DNA from: Rhea pennata
Taxonomy: Eukaryota > Chordata > Aves > Rheiformes > Rheidae
Reading direction: 5' to 3'
Assembly (NCBI RefSeq): GCF_028389875.1
Contig: NC_084675.1
Location: forward strand, 22,282,412-22,346,411
Length of the DNA stretch: 64,000 nt
The notes beneath the pieces were generated by a model, which was not told the DNA's origin, did no database searches, and was given only the letters and a program-made list of their open reading frames with translations. Below are positions 45,101 to 53,675 of the stretch, piece by piece (within the stretch, counting starts at the first letter, position 1; each line of letters opens with the position of its first letter). Both the position numbers and the translations under genes were made by a program.

Positions 45101-48100
45101 ATCAACACGCAGCAGCTGGTGCAAACCTTACCGCCAGCGCTGGTGCAAAATTGGGTGCAAACGCTGGTGCAAAGTTTGATGCGAGCGTCGGTGCCAGCGT
45201 CGCTGCAAAATTCAGCGCGAGCATCGCCGCAAGCGCCCGGCCGTGCCAGGCGGCGCGGCTCCGGCGCGGGCTGACACTGCCATCTCCAGGCAAGCCCGAG
45301 CTTAGCCGGAGCCGCGCCGGCAGCGGGGCTCCGCGGGCAGTCCGGCGCGCGCGGGGGCCGCCGCCGACGGCTCTGCCCTTGCCGCCCGCCAGGCGAAGCC
45401 CTGTGGTGCAGGACGACGCGGGCCGTGCGGGAGGACGAGGCGGTGCGCGCCTTCGTCGTGGCCGAGCCCCGGGCCGTCCCCGAGCAGGCGGCGAAAGCGG
45501 AGCCCGGCGACTCGCCCTACCCGGCCGCGCTGCGCGCCGACATCCAGCTGCTGCCGCAGCAGGCCGGCATGGCGGCCATCCTGGCCACGGCGGTGGTTAA
45601 CAGTGAGTGCGGCGGCGGGGCCGGGCCGGGGCCGCCCGCGTTCCCGCGGCGCTGCCCCCCGCCCGCCGGCCCACGCCGCCCGCCCCTCCTCCCGCTTTCC
45701 GCAGAGGACGTCTTCCCTTGCAAGGACTGCGGGATCTGGTACCGGAGCGAGCGCAACCTGCAAGCGCACCTGATGTACTACTGCGCGAGCCGCCAGAGCG
45801 CCGCCTCGCCCGCCGCCGCCGCCGCCGACGAGAAGCCCAAGGAGACCTACCCCAACGAGCGCGTCTGCCCCTTCCCGCAGTGCAAGAAGAGCTGCCCCAG
45901 CGCCAGCTCCCTCGAGATCCACATGCGCAGCCACAGCGGTACGGTGCCGGTGCCCGCGCGCCCCGCGCCCCGCGGCCCCGCCGCCCGCCCGGCGCCCATG
46001 CGCGTCCGCCTGTCCCGTCTTGCAGGGGAGAGGCCGTTCGTCTGCCTGATCTGCCTGTCCGCCTTCACCACCAAGGCCAACTGCGAGCGTCACCTCAAGG
46101 TGCACACGGACACGCTGAACGGTGAGCGAGCGCTGGCCGGCGGCCCCGCGGGCGCCGCGCGCCTGCGCCGCGGGGGCCGCCCGCTGACGCCCGCGCCGCG
46201 GCGCTCCTCCCCGCCGCGCGCCCCTCCCGCAGGCGTCTGCCACAGCTGCGGCTTCATCTCCACCACGCGGGACATCCTCTACAGCCACCTGGTCACCAAC
46301 CACATGATCTGCCAGCCGGGCTCCAAGGGCGAGGTGTACTCGCCGGGGCCGCCGAGCCTGCCCGCCGGCAAGCCCCTCGCCCCGGGTGAGTGCGGGGGGC
46401 GCGGGGCACGCCGCCGCGCCGCCGCCGCCGTGCGAGGTGCCCCCGGCGGTGACGCCGCTGCCCCTCTTCCTCCCGCTCCGCCGGCAGGGCTGAGCCAGCC
46501 GAACAACCCGCCGGCGCTCAAGTGCAGCCTGACGGGCTTCCTGGGCGAGGGGCTGCCGGCGCTGGCGCCCCACGGGGCGCTGCGGGGCCCGCCGGCCCCC
46601 GCGCCGCCCGCCTCGCCGCCCGCCCCGCCGCCCGCCGCCGACGGGCCTTCCTCCGCCGCCTCCTCCTCCTCGTCCTCCTCCTCCTCCTCGGCGTCCTCTG
46701 AGCCCCCGCCGCCCGTCCGCGTCAAGGAGGAGCCCGGCCGGAGCCCGGCCGGCGAAGCGGAGGCGCCCAAAAGCGGCGCCCGAGCGGAGCCGGCCGGCAG
46801 CCCCGTCTCGGAGCCGGACGCCGGCTCGCGGACCTCTTCTCCCCGCAGCCCGCGCTCGGGCAAGGTGAAGTCGGAGCTGGCCAGCCCCACGCCGGGCTCC
46901 AGCCCGGTGCCCAGCGAGCCGGGCGCGGGCACGGCCGGCGGCACCGTCTTCCTGCCCCACTACCTGTTCGGGCACGAGGCGGCGGTGGTGCCGCAAGCCT
47001 CGGAGATCCTGGCCAAGATGTCGGAGCTGGTGCACAGCCGGCTGAAGCAGGGCCCCGGCGCGGGGCCGCCCGGGCTCTACGCCGGCGCCCCGGCACCCAA
47101 AGGCGCCACGTGCTTCGAGTGCGAGATCACCTTCAACAACATCAACAACTACTACGTGCACAAGCGGCTCTACTGCTCCAGCCGCCGCGTGGCCGAGGAC
47201 GGGCCGCCCGGCGCCCGCAAGCCCAAGGCGCCCGCCGGGGCGGCCCCGGGCGAGGGGCCGGCCGACGGCGAGGGTGGCCGCGCCGGCACGCCGCCGGAGC
47301 CCAAGGCGGAGGAGGGCCGTGCCAAAGCGGGCTCGCCGGCGGCGTCGGAAGGGGCGGCGGGGCGCTGCAGCGAGGACAGCCAGAGCCCCGGCAGCTCGGT
47401 GGACGAGGGGGACGAGGATCCCAGCAAGACGCTGTGCCGGGCTTGCAACATCCGCTTCAGCCGCCACGAGACCTACGCGGTGCACAAGCGCTTCTACTGC
47501 GCCTCGCGCCACGACCCGCCGCTCCGCCGCCCCGGCGCCGCCAAGCCGCCCCTGCCGCCCCAGCCCCTCCGCACCCGCAAGCGCCGCAAGCTCTACGAGC
47601 TCCACGGGGCGCCCGGCCCCGCGCGCCGCCTGCCCGAGCTCCCGGCCCCCGCGGCGGTGGCAGCGGGCGCCGCGCGCGCCGAGCCGCCGGCGGCCAAGGC
47701 GCCGGCGCCGGCCCCGTCGCCCAGCTCCAGCCCGGACGCCGACGGCCCCATCGACCTGAGCAAGAAGCCGCGGCTGCAGCAAGGCGACGCGGCGGCGCCG
47801 CTGCTGCCGCTGGCCGACTACCACGAGTGCACCGCGTGCCGCGTGAGCTTCCACAGCCTCGACGGCTACCTGGCGCACAAGAAGTACTACTGCCCCGCCA
47901 CGCCGCTGCAGCCCGGCGCCCTGCAGCGCCTGCAGAAGATCAAGGGCGCCGTGCTGCAGGGCCGCCGCAGCCCCGCCGGCGAGGACGCCAAAGCGGAGGC
48001 GGCGCAGCCGCCGGCGAGCCCGGGGCTGCCCGCCGGCAAGGCGCTGGCGCTGCCGCCCGCCTACGCCTGCGCCGCCGGCGGGGACGGCCCGCCGCGGTAC

Positions 48101-48562
48101 CCGCCCGGCGCCAAGGGGCCCCTCTCCGTCTGCCCCTACTGCCCGCTCAACGGGGCCGTCCGCGGCGACCTCGCCGAGCACCTGCGCAGCGCCCACGGGC
48201 TCCTGGTGGCCGTGCCGCCGGCGGCCCCCGAGGCGCCGGCGCCCGGCAGGACGCCCGAGCCCCCGCCGCCCGCCCGCCTCCGCCAGGACAGCCTCAACGG
48301 CCGGGAGGCCAAGGAGGCGGCGGGCGGCGGCAGCCCGCGGCCCCCCGCCTCGCCGCGGCCCCCCGCCTCGCCGGCCGCCCCCGAGGCGCCCCGCACGGAC
48401 AAGGGCGTGCAGACGCCGCCGGGCAAAGCCGCGCCGGGCGCCGTGCCCAACGGCAACCCGCGGTACTGCCGCCTCTGCAACATCAAGTTCAGCAGCCTCT
48501 CCACCTTCATCGCCCACAAGAAGTATTACTGCTCCTCGCACGCCGCCGAGCACGTCAAATAA
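18152..48562 (+). CDS. ZFPM1: ZFPM1 (Friend of GATA 1, FOG1), ten coding exons joined
   Basis: Nuclear cofactor that binds the N-terminal finger of GATA-1/2/3 and recruits NuRD and CtBP. Exons: 18152-18191, 29814-29960, 31414-31503, 41806-41939, 44625-44727, 45393-45602, 45705-45938, 46026-46121, 46233-46385, 46488-48562. All introns are GT-AG with compatible phases, and the 3282 nt give 1093 residues (human about 1006). Residues 1-14 are the NuRD-recruiting N-terminus [14 protein letters not shown]. Nine fingers lie near residues 247-268 (C2HC), 293-318, 321-346, 353-375, 611-633 (C2HC), 719-741 (C2HC), 850-871 (C2HC), 951-972 and 1063-1084 (C2HC). The CtBP-type motif PIDLSKK is at 823-829. 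The C-terminus ends HAAEHVK as in mammals. The upstream frame stays open, so the ATG was chosen by conservation of the NuRD motif. Pro/Ala/Ser-rich linkers in the last exon are longer than in mammals. Confidence 0.95.
18600..19200. promoter_or_regulatory. Intron-1 proximal GATA cluster
   Basis: WGATAR sites at 18604-18609, 18644-18649 (reverse), 19106-19111, 19119-19124 (reverse) and 19192-19197, within 600 bases of the promoter. The last two thirds are AT-richer than the flanks. Candidate GATA-factor-bound promoter-proximal enhancer; motif evidence only. Confidence 0.45.
23381..23397 (+). promoter_or_regulatory. AP-1/NF-E2 plus GATA composite site in intron 1
   Basis: TGAGTCA at 23381-23387 is followed four bases later by AGATAA at 23392-23397 (AGATAAG). 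This pairing is typical of erythroid and megakaryocytic enhancers, and FOG1 is expressed in those lineages. Confidence 0.5.
23565..23680. repeat. TA/TG-rich microsatellite
   Basis: Two (TA)n blocks separated by TGCACATATGTG-like sequence, then ATGCATATGCATGCG-type alternation. Likely length-variable. Confidence 0.85.
28637..29135. repeat. 39-bp GC-rich minisatellite (about 12 copies) in ZFPM1 intron 1
   Basis: A unit of 39 bases begins GCCGGGGCCCCG and continues with CTGCAA-NNN-TGCACTGCAA. There is an internal 12-15 base subrepeat around CTGCAA. Because 39 is a multiple of three, frames on both strands stay open for more than 240 codons and read as Cys/Ala/Gly/Pro-rich repeats. I treat these frames as artefacts of the array. 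Confidence 0.9.
29814..29960 (+). CDS. ZFPM1: ZFPM1 coding exon 2
   Basis: Acceptor TTTCGGCAG, donor G|GTAAGC, phase 1 at both ends. It begins [11 protein letters not shown], matching mammalian RSLGDME, and is acidic throughout. Confidence 0.9.
29961..31413 (+). other. ZFPM1: ZFPM1 intron 2
   Basis: 1.45 kb intron. The first half is CpG-rich and featureless. The second half (30735-31140) is an AT-rich motif cluster, listed separately. Confidence 0.85.
30735..31140. promoter_or_regulatory. Intron-2 enhancer candidate: GATA triplet, E-box/GATA, CRE
   Basis: Three WGATAR sites lie within 26 bases (TGATAA 30749-30754, TGATAG 30760-30765, AGATAA 30769-30774). TTATCA at 30912-30917 overlaps the E-box CACCTG at 30916-30921. 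A perfect CRE, TGACGTCA, is at 30944-30951. More GATA cores follow near 30980, 31000, 31065 and 31117. The AT-rich composition stands out from the CpG-rich surroundings. Confidence 0.5.
31414..31503 (+). CDS. ZFPM1: ZFPM1 coding exon 3
   Basis: Acceptor CTTGCTGTAG, donor G|GTGAGT, phase 1 at both ends. Encodes a Glu/Pro/Lys-rich segment ending NSWSGP, like the SPWSGP of the human protein. Confidence 0.88.
31921..31970. repeat. 19-bp tandem repeat, 2.7 copies
   Basis: CTCCGGCTCG-NGCTCGGGG is repeated with starts at 31922, 31941 and 31960. Confidence 0.7.
32486..32692. promoter_or_regulatory. Octamer/GATA-rich pocket in intron 3
   Basis: An octamer ATTTGCAT (32490-32497) opens an AT-rich stretch. 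Several GATA cores follow (TTATCG near 32519, GCGATAG near 32613 and 32646, TTATCA 32684-32689). Candidate regulatory element by motif content. Confidence 0.35.
33071..33112. promoter_or_regulatory. Perfect octamer beside paired GATA cores
   Basis: ATGCAAAT at 33077-33084 (POU/OCT site) is followed at once by CTGATAGCTATAATC-type sequence, including TGATAG. It is a short AT-rich pocket in GC-rich DNA. Confidence 0.35.
34786..36010. repeat. 38-bp minisatellite, about 32 copies, ZFPM1 intron 3
   Basis: A unit of 38 bases, near GGGACGGAGGGATG then TGGGGYGGGTTTGGGGACRCTGC, repeats over about 1.2 kb. Two main variants differ at the middle (ATGTGGGGCGGG versus ATGCCGAGGGGA). There are no stops on either strand in at least one frame, giving illusory frames of several hundred codons. 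It is G-rich on the + strand. Confidence 0.95.
36897..36930. repeat. GGCAC/AGCAC pentamer microsatellite
   Basis: CACGGCACGGCACAGCACAG and continuation; pure 5-base periodicity. Similar pentamer runs occur at 39901-39925 and 42706-42744 in the same gene. Confidence 0.85.
39304..39422. repeat. 17-bp tandem repeat, seven copies
   Basis: CGTGCCTCCGAGGGCCC is repeated with single-base changes (CCTGCC, TGCGAG, GGGCTC), in ZFPM1 intron 3. Confidence 0.9.
41806..41939 (+). CDS. ZFPM1: ZFPM1 coding exon 4
   Basis: Acceptor TCTCTCCGCAG, donor ACG|GTAAGG, starts in phase 1 and ends in phase 0. Encodes [11 protein letters not shown] and [15 protein letters not shown], which match the conserved FOG1 block before the fingers. 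Confidence 0.93.
41940..44624 (+). other. ZFPM1: ZFPM1 intron 4 (2.7 kb)
   Basis: CpG-rich for most of its length. AT-richer pockets carry TTATCT at 43186-43191 and 43219-43224, TTATCG near 43371, and near the 3' end TTATCA 44289-44294 and TGATAA 44321-44326. A pyrimidine tract lies at 43135-43172. No coding exon was seen. Confidence 0.8.
42706..42744. repeat. GGCAC/GGCCC pentamer microsatellite in intron 4
   Basis: CCGGCACGGCACGGCCCGGC and continuation into CAGCACAGC, with 5-base periodicity like the run at 36897-36930. Confidence 0.8.
44625..44727 (+). CDS. ZFPM1: ZFPM1 coding exon 5
   Basis: Acceptor CTGTCGGCAG. Encodes [20 protein letters not shown], aligned to the DEACWLRTLP block of human FOG1. 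The donor is G|GTTGGT, weaker than consensus; phase and homology require this position. Confidence 0.85.
44728..45392 (+). other. ZFPM1: ZFPM1 intron 5 with a short GGTGCAAA repeat
   Basis: Intron with a weak GTTGGT donor. Its second half, about 45112-45240, holds a degenerate 15-21 base repeat (GCTGGTGCAAA, GTCGGTGCCAGC, ATCGCCGCAAGC). The repeat reads as an Ala/Phe/Ala pattern on the minus strand, which I regard as an artefact. Confidence 0.75.
45393..45602 (+). CDS. ZFPM1: ZFPM1 coding exon 6
   Basis: Acceptor CCGCCCGCCAG, donor A|GTGAGT. Encodes [10 protein letters not shown] through [20 protein letters not shown], which is nearly identical to mammals. Confidence 0.93.
45705..45938 (+). 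CDS. ZFPM1: ZFPM1 coding exon 7 (fingers 1 and 2)
   Basis: Acceptor TTTCCGCAG, donor G|GTACGG. Finger 1 is C2HC ([15 protein letters not shown]...YYC), the type that contacts the GATA N-finger. Finger 2 is C2H2 ([11 protein letters not shown]...HMRSH). Confidence 0.95.
46026..46121 (+). CDS. ZFPM1: ZFPM1 coding exon 8 (finger 3)
   Basis: Acceptor CGTCTTGCAG, donor G|GTGAGC. Encodes [19 protein letters not shown]... with a C2H2 finger and the linker HTDTLNG. Confidence 0.95.
46233..46385 (+). CDS. ZFPM1: ZFPM1 coding exon 9 (finger 4)
   Basis: Acceptor CCCTCCCGCAG, donor G|GTGAGT. Encodes [18 protein letters not shown] (C2H2), then [13 protein letters not shown], matching human [13 protein letters not shown]. 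Confidence 0.95.
46488..48562 (+). CDS. ZFPM1: ZFPM1 coding exon 10 (fingers 5-9, CtBP motif, stop)
   Basis: A single 2075-base terminal coding exon with stop TAA at 48560-48562. It has a Ser run (about 46661-46697), five fingers and PIDLSKK (47747-47767). The end is [16 protein letters not shown] content is extreme and third positions are almost all G or C. Confidence 0.96.
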
Positions 48563-49085
48563 CCCCCCCCCCCCCCCGCCGCCGCCGCCGCCGGCGCGGT
48601 GCAGCCGGCCGGCGGGCAGAGCCCGGCGCCCGGCCCCGCTGGTTGCGTATTTATAGAGGAACCGCGGCCGCGCGGGTTTGCAGCGACGGCGGCCCCCGCG
48701 CAGCCCCCCCCATCTCCCCCCCCCCCCGCCCCGGCCCCTCCGACGGCGCCGCTCTCCGCACCGTGGGGCAGCTGGCGTGGGGGACCCGAGGCACGGCACG
48801 GCCCCTTGGCACCCCACGTCTCCTGCTGCCGCGGTTGGTGGGGCGGGGGGGGCCACATAGACACTACAGGGCCGGGGGGGGGGATTGGGGGCGCCCCGGG
48901 AAGCGCGTGCCTGTCCCTGCACCCTCTCCCCACCCCCAGGCGGTCCCATGGGTCGGAGCACCCGGCCGTGGGCCGGGCCCTGGAACGAGAGAGCACTGAA
49001 GCCGCGAGCGAAGCTGCCCCGGGCGTTGTGTGTATAAGCGTGTACAGAAATAAATATGTCTAATAAAGCTGGGCTGGCGCGTGGG
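48563..49085 (+). other. ZFPM1: ZFPM1 3' untranslated region
   Basis: Starts with a C-run and CCG repeats after the stop and ends just after two closely spaced AATAAA signals. Short (about 0.5 kb) and very GC-rich until the last 60 bases. Confidence 0.8.
49049..49067 (+). terminator. ZFPM1: Paired poly(A) signals of ZFPM1
   Basis: AATAAA at 49049-49054 and again at 49062-49067. A G/T-rich stretch from 49078 on is suitable as a downstream element. Confidence 0.85.
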
Positions 49086-49289
49086 TGCGCGGGGGGGGGG
49101 GGTGCAGGGGGGACCCGGCCCCCGCAGGGCCACGCTGCGCCGCGGGCCCTGCCCGGGGACGTTGCGCTGCGCTGGGCACGGGGGTGCCGGAGCCGTGTGC
49201 TTGGCGTAGGTGACCGCGCGGTGGCGGGGACAGCCTGCACGCAGCGGGGCCAGCGCAGCGTCCCTGCCGCCCCGCTGCCACGTATGCGG

Positions 49290-50060
49290 GCCCTGCACCT
49301 CTGCCACCCTCCCTGCCGCCCTGGGCATGCCGGGCATGTCACCCTCCCTGTCACTGTGTGTGCAGTGCGTGTCACCCTCCCTGTCCCCCATGCACGCCTT
49401 GCACCTCTGCCACCTTCCCTGCCACCCTGGGCATGCCGGGCATGTCACCCTCCCTGCCACCCTGAGTGTGCTGTGCACGTCACCCTCCCTGTCCCCCGTG
49501 CACACCCTGCACCTCTGCTGCCCTCCCTGCCACCCTGTGTATGCTGTGCATGTCACCCTCCCTGCCACCCTGAGTGTGCTGTGCACGTCACCCTCCCTGT
49601 CCCCCGTGCACACCCTGCACCTCTGCTGCCCTCCCTGCCACCCTGTGTATGCTGTGCATGTCACCCTCCCTGTCCCCCGTGCACACCCTGCACCTGTCAC
49701 CCTGTGTGTGCAGTGCATGTCACCCTCCCTGTCCTCCGTGCACACCCTGCACCTCTGCCGCCCTCCCTGCCACCCTGAGTGTGCTGTGCATGTCACCCTC
49801 CCTGTCCTCCGTGCACACCCTGCACCTCTGCCGCCCTCCCTGCCACCCTGTGTATGCTGTGCATGTCACCCTCCCTGTCCCCCATGCACACCGTGCACCT
49901 GTCACCCTGTGTGTGCTGTGCATGTCACCCTCCCTGTCCCCCATGCGTGCTGTGCATCTGTGCCACCCTGTCACCTACGTCTGCCGCATGTCTGTGCCAG
50001 CCTGTCCCCCATGTGTGCCGTGCATCTGCGCCACCCTCCCTGTCCCCTTTACACACCACG
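49290..50060. repeat. Minisatellite with about 36-bp unit and 72/108-bp higher order
   Basis: Alternating half-units, CCCTCCCTGYCCCCCGTGCACACCCTGCACCTCTG-like and CCCTCCCTGCCACCCTGTGTATGCTGTGCATGTCA-like. Matching blocks recur about 73 or 108 bases apart (for example CACCTCTG at 49510, 49618, 49750 and 49823). The array lies just beyond the ZFPM1 poly(A) site. Confidence 0.9.
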
Positions 50061-51730
50061 TCTCTCTGTCACCCAGCACGGCTGGGGCACGCGGCAAATG
50101 CTGCCTGCTGCCGTGGGCTGCACGGGGCCTACGACAGCCACCTGCCCCCAACCTCCCCCCCCCCCACCCCCGCAGCAGGTGCTGGGACCGGTGCTGATGA
50201 CTCCTTAATTATCTGGCTAATGAGGAGCCCGGGCTGAGATGAGGCACAGCTGGGCTGCATCGCCCAGCAGCGGCTCGGGTCCCGGCGGCGAGAGGGCTCC
50301 TGTGCTGGCGGGCAGCCCGGGATGCCCAGCTGGGAGCACCAGCGGGGGGGGCTGCGAGCCCTGCCGAGGAGCGGCGGAGGGGCCGCAGCCCGGCTAGCGG
50401 GGCTAGTGCAGGGGGGGGGGGTGGCTCCTGCGCCGCGCTCGGCGGGGAGGGCGCCCGGGGCCCCGGGCTAGCGGCCACGTTTTTAGGGCTGTTTTCTGGC
50501 TGTAACCACCAGCTGCAGCCAGCGAGCTCTGGGAGCGCCAGCGCGGGTTGGGTGCCCCAGCACCCCTTGAGCATCCCCTGCGGGTGCTGCCGGCGGGGGG
50601 GCAGCTGCAAAAAAAAAAAAAAAAAAAGGCTCCTGCCCAGAGGCAGGTCTTGCTCCAGCCTGCTTCCCTAGTGCAGATTCCCTGCGCCCGGTGCAGCCTT
50701 GCATTTCCAGGACACCAGATGGGCTCAGAGCCTCCCTCCCCCCGCCGTGACCCTGTGCCAGGTCGCTTGGGGCAGGCCCAGCCGTGTCCCCTCCACCCGC
50801 CGGGTCATCATAAGCCCTTAACTAACCCCCGCGCTGGTTCCCTTCCGCGGTCGGTAGCCTTGGGGCCGCGGGGGTGTTTGTTTCCCGCGGTCCCGCGCGG
50901 CGGCCGCCCCCGCCGCGTTGCATCGCATCGCATCGCGGGCGGCGTGCCAGGGGCCGCGCGGCGCGCCTGGGGGCGGCACCAGCTGCCGGAACGGGGTTGT
51001 GCAAGGCCAGCGTGCCAGCGAGGGTGCTTTCCTCCCTGCAGTCCCTGCTCCCGGCGCCAAAGCGGGACCAAGGCAGCAGTTGAGGCCTTGCAGCTGTGCT
51101 GACTCCTGCAGGTACCACCGAGCCGGGCGGCAGGGCTGCCGCCCGCGCAGAAACCCCTCCCCGCAAAGCTGCGGCACGCGAGTGCGCCGTACCTACGGCA
51201 CCAGGTGCCCCACGGGCGGGGACAGGTCTGGGCACAGGGGAGCCGCTTTGCACCCTTCCCCGGGGAAGGCGGTGGCAGGGCACCCAGCACCCTCTCTGGC
51301 TGGCGGTGCTGGTGGGGAGGGCTCAGCCCCCCCGCCCTGCAGCAGCCCCTGTTTATCCCCCCCGCAGCAGCTGGGATTGCAGGGAGACGGGCAGAGGCAC
51401 CAGCTCCCCGGGTGCCTCTTGCGACAGGCTCCCTGGCGCGAGCACTCTTGCGACACAGCCCAGCCCGGCCCGGCGCCGAGCGGGAGCTGCGCAGAGTGGG
51501 GCAGTGCCTCGGCGTGCGAGCGGGAGCTGCGCAGAGCCCCGGCACAGGAGCGGGGCAGGACACCGAGGAGGTCGAGTCACCCACCCGCCCGGGAAGGGGC
51601 CGGTGCTGCCAGCAGCCCTCCCGCAGCAAGGCGGGCGGCGGAGCCCAGCTCGGCAGGAGGGAGCATCAGCGCCGCTGCGGGCGAGGGGACACAGACCACG
51701 GGGACGGCGCTGGCTGGAGTATATAGAGCT
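50060..51730. other. Intergenic region between convergent ZFPM1 and the CIDE gene
   Basis: GC-rich sequence with a 19-base A-run at 50609-50627. Open frames of 80-360 codons exist on both strands, but they lack family motifs and splice logic. No gene is supported. Confidence 0.6.
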
Positions 51731-51734
51731 TTAC

Positions 51735-51965
51735 TTAAATAAATATATTTACAGAGTAGCAGACACCACAGAAGACCTGGCCATGTTCAGCCAGCAACGT
51801 GCAAGGGAGAAGCGTCCAGGCAGATTCCAGCCGCCCTGGTTGCGCCAAGCCGAAGAGGTGCGTGGGGAGGGAAACGGGTGCAGGTGCCAGAGCGGGGTGC
51901 AGGCAGCCTCCCCCCGTGCAGTGACCTCGGAGGGACGAGAGGCGCATCCCTGGAGCGCCGAGCCC
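51735..51965 (-). other. CIDEC: Probable 3'UTR of the CIDE gene
   Basis: About 230 bases after the stop, ending in an AU-rich patch (51730-51760) with an ATATTTATTTA core on the minus strand. There is no perfect AATAAA on the minus strand here; a variant AATATA is present. The end point is a guess. Confidence 0.4.
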
Positions 51966-52158
51966 TCATCGCAGGGTCTTCCTGCAGGGCAGGGGCGGGA
52001 GGCTGCGGGGCAGGAGGCTCTGCAGGGCCGGGGCTCTCTCCGCGTGCTCCTCCTTGGGCTCCTCCGTGGCATCCAGGAGCTGCTGCATGTAGCAGGAGGT
52101 GCCCAGCAGCACGTGGCCCGTGGCCTGCATGGTGAAGAGCGTCCAGCGCAGAGCTTCC
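51966..52158 (-). CDS. CIDEC: CIDE gene coding exon 5 with stop
   Basis: Acceptor CCCGCACAG; completes Lys176 and continues EALRWTLFTMQATG. The stop TGA is at 51968-51966. Confidence 0.9.
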
Positions 52159-53220
52159 CTGTGCGGGGACAAGGAAGGTGAGCACCCCGCGTTGCACCCA
52201 CGGGCCGCCCCGCAAAGGGGGTCTTGCGGCCCCTGCCAGGGCACCCCGGCCCCCCAGCGCTCACTTCATGAGCCGCTTGGCCCCGTAGCAGCGCAGGTCG
52301 TAGGACATGCTGTAGGTGCCGTAGAGGGTGGCTTTGACGTTGAGGCAGCCCAGGTCCTTGGGGCTGGTCTTGTAGAGGTCGAAGGTGATGCAAGCCACGT
52401 CGATCCTGCGGCGCGGCTTGTGGGACAGGCTCAGCTGGTAGCCCGGTGTCTAGGGTAGAGCAGTCTGAGTTATGGGGCAGTGTTGCCTCTTCCTAGAGCA
52501 TCTCCAGCCTCCCCGGTACCTCCCAGCCGGCATCACAACAGCACCCTGCTGTTCCCAGGGCAGGATGCAACCCCAGTACCCAGGGCTCCAGCCCACCCCA
52601 GGACCCTGTCCGGCAGCCGGGCGCTCACCTTGGAGGCGCACCACGTCTGCCCCTTGCTCAGGGCCATGAACACCGTGCCCTCCTCCAGCGTCTGGAAGAA
52701 AGCCTCCGTCTCCACAGCCGTGCCGTCCTCATCCAGGACCAGCGAGACGGGCCCCGGCGCGAGCAGGGCGCTCTGAACCTGCAAGGGGCGATGGCAAGGG
52801 GAGGCCAGGCCAGACAGACAGCCCACCCGCCCTGCCAGACGGCCGGCGCCGGGCTCACCTCGCGCAGCAGCTCGTCGAGGCTCCGTGCCATGACGCCCTT
52901 GCGCAGGCTGCGGTCCCAGTTGCAGACGCGGTAGGGCCGGGGCCGCGGCGCTGGGCTCGACAGCAGCTGCTGGGTCATGGAGGCGCTTGCGGAGACGCAC
53001 CTGGGGAGGGCCAGAAGGATCAGGGGGTCTCCCAAGCCCACCACCAGCCCCGGGGAGCACCGCCCAACCCGTCACCGGTCACCAAGCACATCCAGTCCGG
53101 GGGCCAGGAGGCACCAAAGCAGGGAGGGCTCCGACACCCACCACGGCCAGGGCCACCCCACGGCGCTTACCTGGAGATGGGGTCAGCTAGGCGCAGACTC
53201 AGGGACTTGGCGTAATCCAT
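51966..53220 (-). CDS. CIDEC: CIDE-family lipid droplet protein, closest to CIDEC/FSP27; five coding exons joined
   Basis: CIDE proteins sit at lipid droplet contact sites and promote lipid transfer and droplet growth. Minus-strand exons: 53171-53220, 52859-53000, 52629-52778, 52265-52449, 51966-52158. Phases agree, and the 720 nt encode 239 residues plus stop (human CIDEC has 238). The start MDYAKSLSLR resembles CIDEC MEYAMKSLSL. The CIDE-N domain spans about residues 36-110 (RSLRKGVMARSLDELL, LDEDGTAVETEAFFQTLEEG, VFMALSKGQ). The CIDE-C domain spans about 120-215 (SLSHKPRRRIDVA, DLGCLNVKATLYGTYSMSYD, ALRWTLFTMQATGHVLLGTS, QQLLDATEE). The C-terminal tail is Pro/Leu-rich and diverges. CIDEA and CIDEB fit less well from memory. 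Human CIDEC is on another chromosome, so this could be a sauropsid CIDEC-like paralogue and not the strict orthologue. Confidence 0.88.
52265..52449 (-). CDS. CIDEC: CIDE gene coding exon 4
   Basis: Acceptor CTACCCTAG, donor AA|GTGAGC. Encodes the first part of CIDE-C (TPGYQLSLSHKP through LRCYGAKRLM). Confidence 0.9.
52629..52778 (-). CDS. CIDEC: CIDE gene coding exon 3
   Basis: Acceptor CCCCTTGCAG, donor AAG|GTGAGC, phase 0. Encodes the second half of CIDE-N (VQSALLAPGPVSLVLDEDG through GQTWCASK). Confidence 0.9.
52859..53000 (-). CDS. CIDEC: CIDE gene coding exon 2
   Basis: Acceptor CCCCAG, donor GAG|GTGAGC. Encodes CVSASASMTQQLLSSPAP, then the start of the CIDE-N domain to DELLRE. Confidence 0.88.
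53171..53220 (-). CDS. CIDEC: CIDE gene coding exon 1
   Basis: ATG at 53220-53218. Encodes MDYAKSLSLRLADPIS and two bases of Arg17. Donor AG|GTAAGC. The exon itself begins at 53243, after acceptor TCCCGGCAG, with 23 untranslated bases. Confidence 0.87.
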
Positions 53221-53675
53221 CCCAGCGAGGAGCGCGGCCGAGCCTGCCGGGAGGGAAGGATTCAGCCCGGGGCAGCAGCGTCCTCCGGCCTCCCGCCGCC
53301 TCCAAGGAGAGCCCTTCGCACCGGCCCTGCGGCTCCGGCGCGGCGGTGAGCCAGCGCCCCGGCACGGCCGCCTTTACGCGAGGGCCGCGCCTGCCCTTTG
53401 GCCGGGGCCGGGCCGGAGGCGGCGGTGACGGGCTCTGCCAGCCGGGCTCTTGCGCAAAGCGGCACGCGGGCCCCTGAGTCAGCGCTGGAGCAAAGGTGAG
53501 GAGCAGACACGGGGCAGCACCTTTGCCCGGGACCCCCCCCACCCGGGGTGGGGGGAGCAATGGGGTCAGGGGTGCCCAGGGGGGCCCCGAGCCTGAGCCC
53601 GGTCCCGCCCTTGGGGCGCCCGCCAGCAGCCTCCACGCTCCCACCCCTTGCTCCCACCCCCTGCTCCCCACTCAC

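Noticed and set aside
45302-49375. 1357-codon open frame on the minus strand over ZFPM1
   Set aside because: It is the antisense shadow of the extremely GC-rich ZFPM1 exons. Its Arg/Gly/Ala/Val-rich translation has no domain, and it crosses real exon-intron boundaries.
50609-50627. A19 run considered as the tail of a retroposed element
   Set aside because: There are no target-site duplication, upstream element body or diagnostic sequence.
51096-52181. 361-codon plus-strand frame overlapping the end of the CIDE gene
   Set aside because: It overlaps the CIDE terminal exon in antisense and reads low-complexity sequence elsewhere.
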